DNA of 64,000 bases from Ypsolopha sequella. Lineage: Eukaryota > Arthropoda > Insecta > Lepidoptera > Ypsolophidae. This document shows positions 55,468-64,000 of the stretch, in pieces (the first letter of the stretch is position 1; each line of letters opens with the position of its first letter). The translations under genes were made by a program, and so were the position numbers. The notes beneath the pieces are model-generated. The model had not been told where the DNA came from. It made no database searches and saw nothing but the letters and a program-made list of their open reading frames with translations. The DNA lies in assembly GCA_934047225.1 (NCBI GenBank), contig OW203992.1, forward strand, positions 12,203,501-12,267,500. Reading direction: 5' to 3'.

Positions 55468-55913
55468 ATTACTAGTACTATTACAGATTCACTTTTATGT
55501 TTTATCAAAATATCACAAACTCCCAGCTGATTTTAGCTATGTGGATGGTGATTCTTTCAAGTGCGAATACGTTTGCTACGGCAGATTTCGACTGATTTTA
55601 CAAGGGATTTTCTACGAACATGACAGATTTTTCTGCTTTCGCAATTTTTGCGCACTTGCCAGAATCACCGACCTGACCTATTATATAGTAAAAAGAACCT
55701 TGTGGTCCCCGTCCATCCATCTGTGGCATCACATTACTCAAAATGCCTGGGGCGATTAAGCCGTTTGGCATGTTGGCGTAGATTTGGCAACGTCGCATTG
55801 TGAAAATTCATGTGGCTTGAGCGTAATGTGGTGTAGAGTATCAATGAAGCGAGTTATCAAATAGATTAACAAAAGCGATATGTACCTCCATTTTAGCGTT
55901 CACTTGGCAAACT

Positions 55914-56120
55914 TATTATTAACTAGCTTTTCGCCTGCGGCTCCGCCCGCGGTTATTCAATCTTTGCCCCATTTTCAGATTGGTGGTTATTTTATTAACA
56001 ACCTTTATAGCCTATACGTTGACCAGGATCCAAATCCGTTGAGTCGTTCTCAAGTCAAAATGGAACATACATACGTACGACAGATAGACAGACAAACAGA
56101 CAAAAATAAAAAATAAATTA
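55914..56120 (+). mobile_element. LINE 3' end
   Basis: AACTAGCTTTTCGCCTGCGG CTCCGCC, TTATTTTATTAACAACCTTT, ATAGCCTA, ATCCAAATCCGTTGAGTCGT and CAGACAGACAAACAGAC. The most complete copy of this tail in the window. It contains a 78-aa frame (55880-56116) that is just translated tail. Confidence 0.65.
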
Positions 56121-56309
56121 GTTTTGGCCTCAGTACAATACTAATACCCCATTTCATTTAAAATTTCGAACATGCCGTTTTTACTACCTACTTTATTAGT
56201 AATATAGATTTTTATTTCAATTAAATTAAATTATAGAACAAACCAAAAGCAATCAAACTATGTACTTAAGTAAGTACACCCCACGTTCCCTCCCATAAGT
56301 TTCAACCCC

Positions 56310-56530
56310 AAAAGGTGAACACACGTAGCCAGAACCAATAGCCACATATTTGCGCCGTACATATTTGCGCCAGCATGTCCACACTAGTCGCGTCTCTCAC
56401 TAGCGGTCTACCATGCTTCCACGGGTTTAATGTCATACCATCGGGTCTTTTGCCGTCGTCGAGCCCTACTCCAGACGGTTCAAGAACTGCCGGAGTGCCG
56501 CGGAGACAAGAGCCCTTCGGATGACTTCGT
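56310..56530 (-). pseudogene. Retroelement ORF fragment, RPDG motif
   Basis: The minus frame reads [20 protein letters not shown] then [20 protein letters not shown] and VDMLAQ, aligning with EPK...[14 protein letters not shown] in the degenerate gene at 19378-20160. Better preserved in this window (no stop across about 60 codons) but truncated on both sides. Confidence 0.6.
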
Positions 56531-56532
56531 TC

Positions 56533-56830
56533 GTGGATACGGGATCTCTTCAAAGGAAAACAGTAGACCTTTCGAGTTTGAGGTTATTTGATTAGTCTTT
56601 ATTAGTAATTTGGTAAAGCATGGTGATCAGTGTCTGATGATAGGACTGGAAGGTGGATACAGGATCTCCTCAAAGGACAACAGCAGACCTTTCGAGTTTG
56701 GGCTAATTTGATTGATCTTAACATGGTTAATCATGATGAGCAGGATCTGATGATGGGATTGGAAGGTGGATATATCAACTCCTTAATGGATAATCAAAGT
56801 TTGGGCTGATCTTACCTTGTTTACCTCATT
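56533..56830. repeat. Tandem repeat, about 118 bp, 2.5 units
   Basis: Units start GTGGATACGGGATCTCTTCA (56533), GTGGATACAGGATCTCCTCA (56653) and GTGGATATATCAACTCC (56766). Each carries CTTTCGAGTTTG and a TGATGATRGGAYTGGAAG end; the third is decayed. It directly abuts the retroelement fragment. Confidence 0.65.
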
Positions 56831-57539
56831 TCCACGAAAATCTCTTCAACGCAGACGGAGCCGCGGGCATAAGCTGGTTATAAAAAAATACTTTGTCTAG
56901 ACTTCAGACTATCCAGACTAAAAGCTTTTTTAAATAAGAAAACATCGAAAATATGTTATAATAAATCTCTAGGGAACAAAGATTCATAATGTCATCTATA
57001 AGTATGTTTTCTATCATCGTGTTTCATTGTCATCATAAAACTTTATAGATCCTAATCTCAGTTTATGTGGTGTTAAATAAATATAAACGCGTCCAATCCA
57101 TTATCTGTTCCATTTGCTTAATAATATAAGTCGGCTAATTAGAGTTAGTTGAATAAAAGTTTTAAGGATTCATAAAAAAAGGGATTGCTTGGTGGATTTA
57201 AATTTAAGAGTTACAGTTGTCTTTGCGGGTATTTTCGGCCATATCTTAATTAGTCAAGTTCCCATAAAGCTGTGCAAACGAGAGCATTGGAAGAGTGCCA
57301 CTCTGGTTTATGCGAGGTTATTCAAAGAAATTTGTCCTGCTTCAACGCTTTCATTTTACACTTTTCTATCCTACTCAGAGGAAGCGGGCTGGTAAGAAAA
57401 CTCCCGAATTCAAGGTGATTTTTTATTATTTTGGAATTAGGGCTATGCATTTTTAATATGAAAGCAGTTTAGTAGAATATTTCTTACGCATATATTTTGG
57501 GGTAGGTTTTATTGTCCAAAACGTAATAATGTTAGGATA
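56831..57539. other. No gene seen
   Basis: A short LINE-tail scrap (ACGCAGACGGAGCCGCGGGC at about 56853) then AT-rich sequence. Confidence 0.35.
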
Positions 57540-57723
57540 TTGGTTACTACCATCTGCAAATATCGGCACCCAGCTTGACCAGCGCCACGACTAATGAGCC
57601 AAATCACTACCAGTGTGGCACCAATGTCAACCGGTTCGGACACCAAGGTCTATCTCGCCAACGAAGTGCTGGCCGCCTATCGCGACACGCCAGCCTAAAT
57701 GATGTCATTCGGAGGACCTGTTA
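57540..57723 (+). pseudogene. Retroelement ORF fragment, N-terminal to the RPDG motif
   Basis: The plus strand reads WLLPSANIGTQLD, then after a frameshift CGTNVNRFGHQGLSRQRSAG and RLSRHASLNDVIRRTC before TAG. It overlaps the middle part of the protein debris at 19378-20160. Confidence 0.55.
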
Positions 57724-58049
57724 GAGACGCGCTCATTGTCTTAACATATTGGAAACATGTTCTGTGTTGGAAACCTTTTAAGAGAGTACAATTTTCATCC
57801 TCGCCACTCTCGCCAGTCTCTACTGAGCTACAAGCCGCAACGCGCGGTTACGTTGTTATCTTTTGATTTTGTCTGTGACAAATTACTGTGTTCCCGAAAT
57901 CTAGTCGTTTCCTTGTGCACCACTTCGAACAGTCTACAGGACCTTTTGCGTACAATGCCGTTCGTTTCTAAGATGACCAGAACACTAAGTTCTAGATATA
58001 TTCAAAACCGAACGGTAATTTGCGGACATAAATTCCAAAAATCTCATTA
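57724..58049. other. No gene seen
   Basis: The 97-aa frame at 57757-58050 is open and less AT-biased but has no recognised motif and may be retroelement-derived. Confidence 0.25.
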
Positions 58050-58122
58050 GTGCATGCCTAACTGGGGTTCGAACCTGGATCTCAAAATTAAGAGGCCAGT
58101 GTTCTACCGCCTGATCTGCCGT
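58050..58122 (-). mobile_element. tRNA-like SINE head
   Basis: The minus strand reads GGCAGATCAGGCGGTAGAAC, CACTGGCCTCTTAATTTTGA, GATCCAGGTTCGAACCCCAG, then GGCATGCAC. The B box GGTTCGAACC is intact; the body is missing. Confidence 0.65.
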
Positions 58123-59509
58123 CACTTCATACACAGTATAAGTAACTCATTTTACAAAAAAGTGGCGCATAATACATGTAACCTTGCCAAAGGCGATCTT
58201 TTTCAAAATATAAACGTAATTCACAAATATTAAAAAAAATACGACGTTTATCCGGGAAAACATGAATACCCTTGCTTAAGACGGGTTGTGAGACAGAGTC
58301 ATCACCTATACAATTTTGTAACATACGGATATATAGATGATGTTCCACCGTCACCGCGCCCGCGTAACCCGCCCAAAAATAACTCCCAATAAAACGTCGT
58401 CACTCAAGATAATGAAATATTCCACCCCGAACAACCAGACTCAACGGGAAAAGAAAACTTTATCCTTATCCTGAAGTTACTTCGGTAATTCAAATTTTCA
58501 GTTACGCCGCGTGGTTTTTTTAACAAAAGAATTTGTTTTGTCGAGAATATTGAAGAAAACTCAATATAAATTGATCAGAAAACTCCATTAGTGATCTAAA
58601 ACTTTAACCCAAACGAGCCAATATAAAGAATTTCTTATCTGCTTATTGGGACTACTTCGATGTTTGTCAAGCGGAAGGGAAATATTGGAAGGATATTTCT
58701 ATTTTTGTTGGATGTAATGTACAAGAGTGTATAGCAACTAAATTGGATTAAAGGACTCTGCCCTCATACAGAAAGGTTCGAAACCCCTTTTGACCTTGAG
58801 TAAAGATTACTAAAGCTATCTATGCCTTAATTCCGCGAACTTTATTCACTTTAAGGATTTACGTATGCGGAATAAATCTATGCTCGATGAAATATTATCT
58901 TCTCCTTTTTATATAGATTATTTTGTAAGGTTTTTTGCAATAAACATAGTGTTTATTTAACTGTAAACGAAATAAATAATAAAATAAATAAAAGATAAGT
59001 CATGTAATTTATACATATATATTATATTTTTATCTCTTGAATTCGCAATATTTCAGGATATTTGAATATTTGGAGAGTCGTAGAGAGTATTTGAATCTTT
59101 GTCGTGACAACCCACCCCACCCCGACCCTCGTGTGCTGCAATCTGCTCACACATCACCATCGGTCAATAACTAAGATATTTCTCCGGTGGAATTAGGTTG
59201 ACACCAATAGAAGCTTTAAAGGGTATTTCGGACAATGTTTTTGGGCTCAAGGTATATAGGTTTCATCGAGCTTTTTCAGGAAATCATAGTAAATACCATT
59301 ATCCTTTACTATTAAAATATGTACATATATAATAAGCTAGTATGTGTATAGGTGAGTAGATTTAAGACTGGTAGTACAACATAAGTAGGAAATTTCGTAA
59401 AAGAAATGTGTAGGTCCTATAACGTATATTTTGAGGAACTACAACCCTCAGCCCCCTCCCCCCTGTGCCTGTGCGACGGCCGCGAAACAGCCAAGCCATA
59501 GTTCTTGGC
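58123..59509. other. No gene seen
   Basis: AT-rich, with a C-rich patch at 59109-59137 (CAACCCACCCCACCCCGACC). No frame or repeat recognised. Confidence 0.4.
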
Positions 59510-59665
59510 CAATAGGTAGGGTTTGTAGAGTTCGGGCTTGTATTGTTAGGCCTTGTAGAGTTAAGGGCGTGGCTCTACATGAGATCTGATAACTTTTTAA
59601 CTTTGAAAGCGTTATGAGCTTATGAGTCTTGGCAATCTAGTTTACATGAAATGTTTTTGGTGGGA
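59510..59665 (-). mobile_element. Truncated copy of the 32955-33276 element
   Basis: AGGGTTTGTAGAGTTCGGGC, AGGCCTTGTAGAGTTAAGGG, CATGAGATCTGATAACTTTT and GAAATGTTTTTGGTGGGAT form the reverse complement of the left part of the 33 kb element, without its foldback half. Confidence 0.6.
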
Positions 59666-60639
59666 TATAAATTTACACTAATAAACAAGGATGATTATTA
59701 GTAAATTCGTAAAATGGTAATTTTAGTACTTTTTACAGTTACCCCTTGGATTTTGCTTGGGAGATCCCTAGTTTAAATTTATTTTCGGTCAACATCCCTA
59801 TTTTTGAAAAAAGATTATTAAATCCACACAATCCGACCGAATGCTGATGGTTTACGAATGCCAGAATTCGCTTATATTTTATTTTTAAATTTAATGTTTG
59901 GGAAATGTTTTTTGCTAAAATATTCACAAATTTAAGAGCCTTGCTCTTACCGGCATAACAGTGCTTGAAAAAAGACATCGTAACAATAGTGATATTCAGT
60001 GACGTCATGGTCTGTGAGTTTTGATGAAACTTTTTGGGATATCGATGATATTATTGTTTAACAGCTTTATGATGAGATTGGGAATTATTGTTGCCCTGAT
60101 GGCGGGAGTTGAACTCAGATCTTGTTAAGCGACCATTGCAAGCTTTACACAGAATATTTTTTTTTCGAGTAAGTCTATCACATTCTAGCTATCTTATAAT
60201 ACGACACGCAGCATCTTTAGTCTCTAGAATGATAATACGTATATTCTATAATTGCAACGTAGGCGAAGCCACGTGGAAAAACTAAACTCTGAATAAAAGT
60301 AGGTTACTTAGGACATAAAAATCTAGCGATCGACATCCCTGCGGTGACTCAGTTTTTCCCCCCTCCGTACGGAATTACCCCCTGAATTCCTTATAGTTTC
60401 AGAGATAGTCACATAATTTTCAAAGGCATTTAAACATTTTGATAAGCAATGAATTTCCGCATTAGCTACACAGACGCAAGCAGTAATTATAATTACAAGA
60501 ATTTATGTAGATATAAAAATAGCAAGATTTTGGTCCGTGCTTCGAGTAATCGCCAGGGAAGAAAGTGAGGTGGCTTAGTGACATTATTGTCACCTGGTGA
60601 ATAAAAGCACCTAATTAAACATAATGAAGAAGAGCAATG
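59666..60639. other. No gene seen
   Basis: The 89-aa minus frame at 59739-60008 has no recognised motif. A weak B-box-like GAGTTCAACTCCC (minus strand, about 60106-60118) is not accompanied by a convincing A box. Confidence 0.35.
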
Positions 60640-60790
60640 TCAAAAGTACCCGGAATAGAAGAGTTTGTAAGATTAAATTGATGGATGTGGAAGAAGCGAA
60701 AGATGTGTATAAGGGTCGTATCAAATAGAAATCTGTAGCTCAGCCTACCCCTCTGGGAGACAGGCATGAGTATATGTTTGTATGTATGTT
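60640..60790 (+). pseudogene. RTE-like LINE ORF2 C-terminus, copy 2
   Basis: KLMDVEEAKDVYKGRIK then TAG, followed by a continuation shifted from the copy at 27872-28025, and a TATGTTTGTATGTATG tail. Clearly decayed. Confidence 0.55.
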
Positions 60791-61160
60791 TAGGCAATAG
60801 AAAATAAACAAACACCACTCACCTTTTACGGGGAACCGAAATAACATACAGTGTCAGACGTATACCACGACTCGTAATTGGCTACTGTAAAAAATGTTAA
60901 ATATATTGGATATGTTACGATGTGTCTATCTCTTGCACCATTCCGGGCAACGTGGGATATCTGATAAAATCACATCCCTGCCGCGGGCGCTACTTAGGAA
61001 ATTATCAACAGCTGCGAGACAAGATTTATTTAGTTATTTAGTGGCGCCCGCGATGCATCCTTGCGATTTTCAATCGTTCGTTCCAATATTTCCTTGTTTA
61101 CTTTCATATTGCAGAAATTTATAACGTAATTTAAGACAGTGTTTTATAAATTATTTTATA
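60791..61160. other. No gene seen
   Basis: The frame 60894-61124 includes a GC-rich, protein-like middle (DKITSLPRALLRKLSTAARQ) but no recognised family. Confidence 0.25.
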
Positions 61161-62940
61161 AAGCAGTTTTATAAGTACCTACATTGTTTTGTGATATTAC
61201 ATTATAGCATCGCGATCCTGCACTGTGATTGACCCAATTTATTATAACACCGCTAGAGAGATAATCAACAACAGTGACGAGAAAAAAGTCCCGGTTTTAT
61301 GTCTTAAATCACGCCCTATTTTCTTCTTGCAGCTTGTGATTGGCCTCAGGCAGCACGACGACGACGCACCTGAAGTTCATGAATGAATTATTCCCATTTT
61401 TCGTGAAATTGTTAGTTGAATAATGTCACACGAAAACCATATTTTTGATGGTTGTTGATAAAATACTAAGTCCAACTGAACATAATTAGACATTGGGACA
61501 CTCGTGCAGTCTATTATGAAACGAATGATGCCCCCGTGTCTCACATCATGTCACAGTTGCACAAAATACTATTGCTCTATCTTCATAGAAAACGCTGTAA
61601 TCTTAAACAAACACCCACGTTACGGTCTCACATACGATGAGAAATATATTATTATTAAGTATGTAAATGAATAATAAATATACAAATAAATCTTCTATCC
61701 TTAAGTCGTAAGAGCAAAAAAATACAGAAATGAATTAATAGCAAATGAATATTCCATCGTGTAAGCGATCACGAGTAGAATAGTAAGTGATATGAAGGAA
61801 GTAATGCAGAATTCTTATTAATTTATTCAACAAAGAAAATATATTTCACGGTACACAATGGGTCATTCAGCCTCTTTATCAGTCAGTCGCTAGGAGTCGA
61901 TACGATATGAAATATATATGTTCATGAATAACGAATGAGACGATGAAAACTGGCGAGAAAGAGGGTATTATAACCGAATGGGAAGAGGAAATAGAATATC
62001 ATGCAAAAAAGCGTCGTAGCAAACAAAGTCGACAATGTTGCTTGTGACGTCATTTGAAATATTTGGAGTAATATTTTTTTATAAATTACCTTTCTTTTTC
62101 TCCTGGTTTAATATTTAAGAATATATTTTAAGGATAACATGTCGAGTGAAACAAGTCGCATTTGACCGTTATTTTTTGCTTTTATGTCGTTAGATTTCAG
62201 CATTTACGAGTAATTTGACGTATTTATGTATACAAAATACTTTCAGCCGATTCTAACATGGTGAAGACCAAATTGGTGTTTTTTTAAACGTTTTTTTTTA
62301 GAAGACATATGACTGGGATGCAATGATGATGTACTTATATTTTTACAATCAGTTCATGAAGCCCTTTCATTTGACAAGCCACATGAAAATAGCACCATAG
62401 AAATCGAACAACGCAATTTGAAGGTAAATATTGCAGCATAAAATAAAGAGATTCCACAACCGCCACAAAAAATTCCACGGAAGTACAGTATGTTCATCGA
62501 CTAAAAGGACAACAATAGTATTTTGTGCAACTGTAACATAATTTGAGACATTGTGACACGAGTGCTTGCTTAGGAAACGACCAAAGTGAGTTTCGTAATA
62601 GTGTTACACGAGTGTCCTAATGTCTAATAATGTTCAGTTGCACACAATACTTTATCTACGACCATCAAAACCATCACATATTTTGAACTAGTATTTTCAC
62701 GAAAAATGAGAAGAAAAACACTCGTTCATGAACCTCTGCGTCGTCCCAGTAATGCCTTGAAGGCCAATCAGGATAAAGGGGGCATGGCTTAAGAAATAAG
62801 GTCGGGAGTTATTTTTCGTCTCTGTTGTTCGCTCTCTAGCAGTGTTATAATAAATTGAGCCAATCGCAGCGCAGAATCGCGGTGTTATAATGTAATATTA
62901 TAACATCAGATAAACAATGTAGGTACTTAAATAACTGCTT
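61161..62940. mobile_element. Large foldback, 414/428 bp arms, 938 bp loop
   Basis: Left arm 61161-61574 and right arm 62513-62940 are inverted and diverged, with an estimated three quarters identity and many small indels. Paired blocks include AAGTACCTACATTG, CAATTTATTATAACACYGCT, TCATTTTTCGTGAAA, TTAGACATTRGGACACTCGT and GTTGCACAAAATACTATTG. Each arm also contains inner, mutually inverted GTTGCAC...AATACT motifs. The loop has no recognised coding region and includes a dispersed segment (62290-62390). Inference: an old non-autonomous DNA transposon with long terminal inverted repeats. Confidence 0.6.
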
Positions 62941-63559
62941 TTAATGTTGCAGCTACCTTATTGCAGTATGGAAGTAGATGAAAATTATTGTACCATAGAA
63001 TCTATATTGATTAGAACTTGAATGATAACCTTTATTTATTATTGATGTCAAAGTAATTAGTTCGTTATCGCCATAGAGGCTTATGTCACAAATATCAATA
63101 ATTAGTTATAAATCAAAGGATTAAATTAATTGTTCATAACATTAATAGTAGATTAGTAGGTATACCAGTCAATCCTCACTAATACGATTATTACGATTGA
63201 TTCTATTGAATTGTAATCCGTTTTAATACGTATGTTCATACGTCATCTATACACTAAGGTACTTGTGCTGCAATTATGTTATTCATTACGCAAACAATCC
63301 ATATAAATTTCAAACTAATAACCCGCTAATTTTAATAGCTAAAATTAAAGTAGGTAAAAAGCTAAGGGATTATATTTTACCCTTCCCCAAAATTATGATT
63401 TTACATACATATATAAATGTTTGAATCTTGAATTTTTAAACAAAAGCCTTGTGGGCATTATGGCTCTCGTGCCTTTGCCAGTAAAGAAAAAACAAAATGG
63501 CGTAACCATAGAGAATGATATTTCAAATGTCATTGACACTTGACATTCACCGCTAGTTT
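62941..63559. other. No gene seen
   Basis: AT-rich sequence without repeats recognised elsewhere in the window. Confidence 0.45.
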
Positions 63560-63720
63560 TTTAGGGTTCCATACCTCAAAATGAAAAAACGAAACCCTTA
63601 TAGGACCACTTTGTTGTCTGTCTGTCTGTTTGTCTCTCTGTCACGACTCTTTTGCTCGGGCTCCGTGCATTGAGATATAAGTTGAAGCTGATACCTCCTA
63701 CAGAAGTCTACGGACCCATG
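63560..63720 (-). mobile_element. Lepidopteran dispersed repeat, partial
   Basis: TTTTTTAGGGTTCCATACCT, GAAACCCTTATAGGACCACT and TTGTTGTCTGTCTGTCTG then GTCACGACTCT: minus-strand tail of the same class as 28455-28560. Confidence 0.55.
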
Positions 63721-64000
63721 GTGCTGTAAAAAAATTAGAATTCTAACTCGACGTGAAAAAAAGTTCTTGCACTTTTACATAATCAATTTCATATAAATTT
63801 TTAACACTCGCAAGGGAATCAACGTGGGGCCCTTAGAAACTTGAAATTTCATTATCAGATAGATCTTAAAGCACACACATAAGGAAACAATCTAAAAATT
63901 ACAAATATTTAATTATTTAGGACATTATTAAGGCCAACTTAACTAGAGCCGTTATATACATAGAGTTTAATAGACCGTAAGTGTCAAGTAAAGTTGGCAA
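63721..64000. other. No gene seen; window end
   Basis: AT-rich sequence, possibly the continuation of the repeat at 63560. Confidence 0.35.

Noticed and set aside
60106..60118. tRNA-like B box on the minus strand
   Set aside because: No acceptable A box at the right distance and no cloverleaf.

Overview
The window is eukaryotic, AT-rich, and almost certainly from an insect, most likely a moth or butterfly (Lepidoptera). The evidence is the repeat content. There are several copies of a dispersed element with a GGCCAAGTGCGAGTC-type head and a TACGGAACCCTAAAAA-type tail. There are tRNA-derived SINEs carrying the GCAGGTTTCC...GATGTTTTCCTTCAC body, several non-LTR retrotransposon 3' ends, and an AAATCCGTTCAGTAGTTT-type LINE tail. 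I recognise these from lepidopteran genomes by memory, not by a search. No conventional multi-exon host gene can be read with confidence. The window looks like a large intergenic or intronic stretch made of transposable-element debris and short unique AT-rich sequence.

Two coding signals stand out. One is a nearly intact Tc1-type DNA transposon (21080-22728): 29 bp of identical terminal sequence inside 128 bp imperfect inverted repeats, TA target duplications, and a DD34E transposase read leftward that is broken by one in-frame TGA at codon 16. The other is a 27-codon reading frame at 29389 that starts MPSCAIITC and stops in a possible splice donor exactly where THAP-domain genes commonly have their first intron. 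It is a plausible first exon of a THAP gene or THAP-bearing transposon.

Layout. 0-5 kb: a 1 kb element with 26 bp inverted ends, a short hairpin element, an 860 bp foldback with transposase debris in its loop, and a SINE. 7-10.6 kb: LINE 3' remnants and a lepidopteran repeat split by an 825 bp insertion that contains a near-perfect hairpin and a tRNA-like SINE head. 12.6-17.3 kb: small MITEs, an unclassified 1.7 kb element with a 104-aa ORF, and a foldback with perfect 39 bp ends. 18-20.2 kb: hAT-like terminus, dispersed repeats and an 800 bp degenerate retroelement gene. 21-28 kb: the Tc1 element, foldbacks, LINE tails and the CRE-like palindrome duplication. 29-31 kb: the THAP-like exon, then a Foldback-type element whose arms are built from about 140 bp tandem units. 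33-47 kb: scattered MITEs, palindromes and LINE fragments. 47-60 kb: LINE tails, a SINE, a 54 bp minisatellite and retroelement scraps. 61.2-62.9 kb: a 1.8 kb foldback.

The most distinctive property is the number of inverted-repeat (hairpin-forming) structures: more than a dozen in 64 kb, from 24 bp perfect palindromes to arms over 400 bp. Several belong to small families with two or more copies inside this one window. Nothing here suggests a bacterial operon, a CRISPR array or a cooperating gene system. The interest lies in the mobile-element architectures.
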